From Candidatus Tectimicrobiota bacterium (lineage in GTDB: Bacteria > Tectomicrobia > Entotheonellia > Entotheonellales > Entotheonellaceae): a stretch of 64,000 bases of DNA. Where the stretch lies: contig BPKO01000008.1 in the NCBI GenBank assembly GCA_026005175.1, positions 108,553-172,552 on the forward strand, read 5' to 3'. Below are positions 59,314-64,000 of the stretch, piece after piece. The position numbers were made by a program, and so were the translations under genes. The notes under the pieces were generated by a model. The model worked only from the letters and a program-made list of their open reading frames with translations. It was not told the origin of the DNA and ran no database searches. Numbering within the stretch: position 1 is the stretch's first letter; each line of letters opens with the position of its first letter.

Positions 59314-60187
59314 CCGCTTCCCCTCCGGCGTGGTGCCAGCAGCAGGCCCCGCAGCGCCTCGGCATAGTCGCACTGCGGCGTCAGGGCCGCAAAGGGAATC
59401 CCCAGATGCTGGCACAGGCGTTGGACGTCTGCCTGGTGGCCGGCCATGCGCCGCGCGAGCGGCGGCGGCGCGCGGCGCGAAAAGCGGTAGGTGGCCAGCC
59501 GTCCCGTTTCTAAGTCACGAACCACGAGGCGCGCCGCGGCGCGGGGCCACGTCACTTCCCGGGGATCGTAGAGGCCCAGGGCAAACACTTCGTGACGCTG
59601 CTGCAAGCGGGCCAAAGCCTGGTGCAGTCCCGGCAGATCGGCGTCGAGAAAATCCGACAGCAGAAAGAGCAGCGTGGGGCGGCGGAACCGCTCGCATACG
59701 TACTCGACGGCGACAGGAAAATCGGCCCTGGCGCGTGGCGTCCCGGAACTCAGAATCGCTTCGGGGATAAGGCGCAAGTACGGCCAGGCTTGCCGCGGCG
59801 GCAGCGCCTGAACGACGTGCGTCGTAAAGCCCACGAAGCCCACGCGGCCCTGCTGCACCAGGGCTGAGTAAGTCAGCGAGGCGCAGAGGGTCGCTGCCAG
59901 CCGCTTCTTGGTCATGGCGCCGCTGCCGAAGTCCATCGAGGCGCTGAGGTCCACCAGCAGCAAGACCATGGTTTCTTTTTCTTCGAAGTAGGTGTTGATA
60001 ATCAGCGTGCCGTCGCCCCGGCGCGCGGTCGCCCTCCAGTTGAGGTGGCGTGCCTCGTCGCCGCTTTGGTATTCCCGCAACTGGTCAAACGCCAGGCCGC
60101 TGCCGCGCAGGCGGCTGGCCTGGCGGCCCAGGCGCGGATGCTCGCTGCGTCGCGTGGCAATGAGGGGCAAGCGGACGAGGCGTGGTG

Positions 60188-60191
<4 letters not shown>
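59310..60191 (-). CDS. DUF58 domain protein
   Basis: 293 aa. 'LRGSGLAFDQLREYQSGDEARHLNWRATAR' is the DUF58 hallmark, followed by a vWA-like core 'MVLLLVDLSASMDFGSGAMTKKRLAATLCASL' and 'TLLFLLSDFLD'. DUF58 genes almost always follow moxR. It overlaps both neighbours by 4 bases. Confidence 0.94.
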
Positions 60192-61165
<974 letters not shown>

Positions 61166-61636
61166 GACCGCCCTCTCTTCTGGTTAATTATGTGTCTAAC
61201 CCCTCTACCCCGCCGTCACACCCTCGCTACGTCTGATGCCGCCCTCGCGAAAAACGTTTCCTTGCAAAAATTATGCCATTACTCCCTCGTCCCGGTCGCG
61301 TGGCAACGCCCAAATTTCCGTTTTCGCCACTTATGTCTCACAAAAACCGCAAGATTCCGTCACCCCAGCCGCGCCCTTGTCTTTCTCCTTACGAACACTT
61401 TTGTATCGAAAAACACATTTTCGTCTGTCAACCGACAGCAGTAGTCAGTCGACGTCCTGTGAAGACGGGCAGCTCCGGAAGTGTCAGGACCCCGGCGGGG
61501 GAGAGGGATTTTTGACGGGGGCAGAGGCAGGAGGGCAAGCCTGCGGCCCTGGCGGCGGCCTGCCTCTGGGGCGAGGAAAAGGGGCGCTGGGGACCATGCC
61601 CCCAGCGCCCAAGAAGTCAGGGGTGGCCGCAAGCGG
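61166..61636. other. 471-bp gap upstream of moxR, with an AT-richer stretch
   Basis: Between the moxR start and the mucR stop. From about 61185 to 61460 the sequence is visibly less GC-rich than the rest of the window, with short A and T runs. GGTTA (61182-61186) and TAACC (61197-61201) form an inverted repeat close to moxR. A 10-bp inverted repeat (61522-61531 with 61559-61568) and the mucR terminator follow. I find no convincing gene. Confidence 0.5.
61582..61610 (-). terminator. Terminator after mucR
   Basis: An 11-bp GC stem (61582-61592 with 61600-61610) around a 7-nt loop lies 27 nt after the mucR stop. On the minus strand it is followed by CTTTTCC, a short T-run. Confidence 0.5.
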
Positions 61637-62146
61637 CTATTTTTTCTTCCCCGTGCCCGCCTTGGCCGCGGCCGCTTCCTCGCTCTTTTGCGCTTGCGCC
61701 TTGAGATACGTCGGCGCTTTTTCCCACGGCCGGCTCTTTTGCACGATGCGCTTGCGCGTCGCCGTTGTCTCCTTGGCCGACAGCGGCTGGGTGCGCGGCA
61801 TGCCGTACTTGGCACGGTAGGAGCGCGGGTCAAGACCGTGCTCCTTCAAGTGGCGCACCGAGAGCTGCTTGAACTGGGCCCCGCACTCAAGGCACTCGAT
61901 GGTATGCTTCTTGATGCTCCGGCGCCAGTCAGGCACTTCCGCGGTCTTGCGCCCGTCTGCGGCCAAAGCGCCCGGCGCCGCGCCCGGAGCGCCAAAGGCC
62001 ACTCCTGCCTCTTCCTTGGCTTTGAGCTCCATGAGGCAGGCGTACACCTTTTGCAACTCCCGGTACATGTCCTCTGAGGACAACGTCCCGGCCTGTATCT
62101 GCGCCATCACCAGATCCTTGGCCATCTCCAAAATGGTCTGTGCCAT
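61637..62146 (-). CDS. MucR/Ros-family transcriptional regulator
   Basis: 169 aa. N-terminal helical part ('LVMAQIQAGTLSSEDMYRELQKVYACLMEL') for oligomerisation. The zinc-binding domain reads 'TIECLECGAQFKQLSVRHLKEHGLDPRSYRAKYGMP', with Cys-x2-Cys and His pair, and the Ros-type 'RHL..HGL.P..YR..W/Y.LP' text. A Lys/Ala-rich tail ends in Lys-Lys-Lys. Such proteins bind AT-rich sites, often as H-NS-like silencers, and often repress their own gene. AGGA precedes the ATG. Confidence 0.9.
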   Translation of the reverse strand: MAQTILEMAKDLVMAQIQAGTLSSEDMYRELQKVYACLMELKAKEEAGVAFGAPGAAPGALAADGRKTAEVPDWRRSIKKHTIECLECGAQFKQLSVRHLKEHGLDPRSYRAKYGMPRTQPLSAKETTATRKRIVQKSRPWEKAPTYLKAQAQKSEEAAAAKAGTGKKK

Positions 62147-62452
62147 TGTTTCCTGCTACCCTCCACTCGCTGTGGTCAACACCTTTCATCCCTGCTCGCT
62201 CTGAGCAGGCACCATGTTTCTTACACACGCCTCGTGCGGCATCCTGATGCCTCAGACTATAATAGAACTCTCTCTGCAATGCAAGCTGTTTTAGCAGCGC
62301 AGCAAGGGAAGAACTGCTCTGAAGGGTCTTGGGGATTAAGGTCTGGTGCTGGGGAGCAACAGCGTGTCAAGGTGGGGAAGGGCGAGGACTTAGCCCCGCC
62401 CTTCCCCGCGGCGGCTGGCCGGGCCTTTCCGCGGCGGCAGGAGCTGCTCGCG
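62147..62452. other. Gap between malate synthase and mucR
   Basis: Holds the hairpin at 62374-62407 and, near mucR, an AT-rich spot around 62255-62285 with TATTAT on the minus strand (62264-62259) and TTGCAT 14 nt further up. That spacing is short for a sigma-70 promoter, but the spot is the likely mucR promoter or operator. No gene seen. Confidence 0.4.
62374..62407 (-). terminator. Strong hairpin after malate synthase
   Basis: An 11-bp perfect inverted repeat (62374-62384 with 62397-62407) lies 45 nt after the malate synthase stop. No T-run follows on the minus strand, so it may act with Rho or protect the mRNA end. Confidence 0.38.
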
Positions 62453-64000
62453 TTAGAAGGCGTCCTCGGCCGCGGCGATGGCTTCCAGCTCGGCGCGGGT
62501 ATAGGAGCCGAGACTGCGAAAGTCGAGCTCGGTATAGTTCTTGATCCAGCGCAAGGCAATCTTATAGGCCTTGCGATAGCGCGCTTCGGCCGCTGCGTAA
62601 GCCTGGCGGCTCTTGGCATCGCGTGTCGTGGCTGCCAGGCGCCGCAGGATGTCTTCGGTCTCTTCTTGCAGCAGGCGCTTGACCAGGGCAAAGTCGTGCA
62701 CTTGCGAGGGGTCTTCGCTGTCGCGGGCCCGGTGAAGGAGGCGCTGGGCGATTTGTGCTACCGACATGCGGCCGGTAGCCAGGTCTTCCATGAGGGCAGG
62801 GTGAATGCCCGGCTTGCCGGCCAGGCTGTCGATGCCTTTGGCGCCGCGGCCGTTGAGCCATCCTTCCAGGTACTCGACGAGCATGCGGGCGTTGCGCCGC
62901 GTGCCTTCGACGGTGATGGGCCCTTCGGGAATTTTAATTTCGATCGGGTAGCGCTCGGGGAGGGCCATCTCCGGGGTGGGCTTCCAGCCGGAGGCGCGCA
63001 GTTCCTTAAAAGGCGCCGCCGCCGTCTTCATATGAAAAATGTGGGCTACCCAGCCGCGCACAAAGCCCTGCGCCGCTTCCCACTCCTTGTCGGCGCGAAT
63101 GCCGGCCGCCGCCACCTCGTTGACGTGCGGATCGGGGCTGGGCAAGGGGGTGGCCATGCCACCAATGGGCACGGCGTCGTGCTTGAGGCAAATGGCCACC
63201 AGGCGCCGGAAGATGTTGGCCAGGAAGTCGGTGGTCTTGATGTCCACGCCGAAGCGGTCTGGCCATACCATGGTGGGATCGGTCATCACGTACTCGAAGA
63301 TGCTGGCTTTGAAGTCCCAGCGGGCGGCGTTGAGGCCAGCCGCGTAAGGCCCCAGGGCGTAGAGGGCCTCTTCCATCTGGTAGGCCAGGGGCAGGGCTTC
63401 GACCAGGAGGATGGCCTTGATGGTGGCGTGTCGCAAGTGCGGCATGCACTCGCGGCAGGCGTCGAAGAAGTCGCGCCAGAAGGCGGCCTCTTCTGCCGTC
63501 TCCAGCTTGGGCAGGTAAAAGTAAATGCCCTGCCCGCGTGCCGCCTGAGCACGTCCGGCGTAGTAAAGGGTAAGCGCCGTGCCCAGGGTGCTGGCCGGCA
63601 CCGGCGTGCCATCGACGGTCACGCCGGGTTCGTCGAGGTGCAGCCCGCGCTCGCGGTGCATGAAGAAAGGCAACTCACCTGGGGCGATACGGTACTCTTT
63701 TTTTCGCTCCGGGTCGTAGAAATACAGGGTGCGCTCGACGGCCCGCAGGCGGTTCCAGGTGGCGCGCACCGTATCGATGAGGCGATGCCCTGCCGAATCC
63801 TCGTCGTCGTCGAGGTCCCCCTCGGCCCGCTCGCCTTCCGGGCCTGGATTGAGGGCGTTGATGAACATCGAGGTGATCGAGGCCGGACCCGAAATCTCGA
63901 TCCCCGGTTTCCACAGCTCTTCCGGCATGGGCGGCACTTTCCAAGTGCCGGTGGTGATTTCCGAGGGCGGCAAGTACGTCGGCAGGATACCCTGCTCGTG
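62453..64000 (-). CDS. aceB: Malate synthase A, N-terminus outside the window
   Basis: The frame is open to the right edge (position 64000), so the start is not seen; 515 residues are visible. 'GLNAARWDFKASIFEYV' (catalytic Arg), 'VPIGGMATPLPSPDPHVNE' and 'DKEWEAAQGFVRGWVAHIFHMKTA' are the malate synthase core. The C-terminal helical plug includes 'EYLEGWLNGRGAKGIDSLAGKPGIHPALMEDLATGRMSVAQIAQRL', which carries the catalytic Asp region. It condenses glyoxylate with acetyl-CoA. Isocitrate lyase is not in view. An acidic 'EGDLDDDEDSAG' insert lies in the N-terminal part. Confidence 0.95.
   Translation of the reverse strand, partial: HEQGILPTYLPPSEITTGTWKVPPMPEELWKPGIEISGPASITSMFINALNPGPEGERAEGDLDDDEDSAGHRLIDTVRATWNRLRAVERTLYFYDPERKKEYRIAPGELPFFMHRERGLHLDEPGVTVDGTPVPASTLGTALTLYYAGRAQAARGQGIYFYLPKLETAEEAAFWRDFFDACRECMPHLRHATIKAILLVEALPLAYQMEEALYALGPYAAGLNAARWDFKASIFEYVMTDPTMVWPDRFGVDIKTTDFLANIFRRLVAICLKHDAVPIGGMATPLPSPDPHVNEVAAAGIRADKEWEAAQGFVRGWVAHIFHMKTAAAPFKELRASGWKPTPEMALPERYPIEIKIPEGPITVEGTRRNARMLVEYLEGWLNGRGAKGIDSLAGKPGIHPALMEDLATGRMSVAQIAQRLLHRARDSEDPSQVHDFALVKRLLQEETEDILRRLAATTRDAKSRQAYAAAEARYRKAYKIALRWIKNYTELDFRSLGSYTRAELEAIAAAEDAF

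Noticed and set aside
61236..61820. 194-aa plus-strand frame upstream of moxR
   Set aside because: Low-complexity Ser/Pro/Arg text, no start signal, overlaps the mucR terminator and the mucR gene.

Overview
This 64 kb window is high-GC chromosomal DNA (roughly two thirds G+C by eye) from a Gram-negative, diderm-type bacterium. The murein-recycling ligase Mpl, lipoprotein-type and EmrA-type envelope proteins, a MucR/Ros-family regulator, a NifA-like sigma-54 activator and a malate synthase point to a proteobacterial or proteobacteria-like lineage. High-GC uncultured groups such as Tectomicrobia, Rokubacteria or Methylomirabilota would also fit, and I cannot place it further. No rRNA, tRNA, CRISPR array, insertion sequence or prophage is visible. 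Genes are dense, many adjacent pairs overlap by 4 bases (ATGA), and strand use is mixed.

Layout. 0-11.4 kb: cell-wall recycling (serine hydrolase end, mpl), an exported DUF3047-like protein, an orphan HlyD/EmrA adaptor, an alkyltransferase-like repair protein, a PmbA/TldD protein, TrmJ, a coiled-coil protein, an orphan sigma-54 activator, and a HAD hydrolase-panE-thioesterase operon. 11.4-21.5 kb: greA, a one-piece glycine decarboxylase made of the two-subunit type, then a five-gene overlapping operon for an envelope glycan (GT-C-like membrane protein, GT2, alpha/alpha-toroid protein, UPF0104 membrane protein, GT4). 21.6-31.7 kb: acyl-CoA dehydrogenase, a PyrE-like enzyme, mutM, small proteins, an MBL-selenoprotein-DUF971 cluster, MaoC proteins, an OBG-type GTPase with a TGS domain, an Smr protein and a nuclease-type metallophosphoesterase. 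31.8-46.3 kb: catabolic and redox genes (sulfatase, amidohydrolase, two LLM flavin/F420 oxidoreductases, msrA, MFS, argininosuccinate-lyase-like enzyme, two SDRs, a PaaA-like diiron protein, a Clp1-like kinase, Gfo/Idh, Leu/Phe/Val dehydrogenase, D-2-hydroxyacid dehydrogenase). 46.4-53.2 kb: a minus-strand SBP56/LVIVD beta-propeller cluster with a benzoate-type permease, carrying several frameshifts. 53.4-55.8 kb: a TPP enzyme-aspartate dehydrogenase pair. 55.8-61.2 kb: a complete moxR-DUF58-batD-batA-TPR-batB operon. 61.6-64 kb: mucR and the 3' part of malate synthase A.

The strongest unusual signal is at 26,081-26,743. A DsbA-family gene with a near-consensus Shine-Dalgarno has an in-frame TGA exactly where the family has its active-site cysteine (C-Y-V-U-P). 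The TGA is followed 20 nt later by the apical loop of an 8-bp GC-rich hairpin whose loop starts with GG. This is the expected arrangement of a bacterial selenocysteine gene and SECIS element, and an annotation that stops at TGA would split or truncate the gene. A second is at 24,545-24,799: an 84-aa free-standing histidine-kinase dimerisation-like domain whose phospho-accepting His is Leu. Other points are the fused GcvPA-GcvPB, the non-canonical argininosuccinate lyase signature with a mini-ORF/hairpin leader, an attenuator-like set of alternative hairpins at 31.0 kb, and clustered frameshifts at 46.6-50.8 kb.
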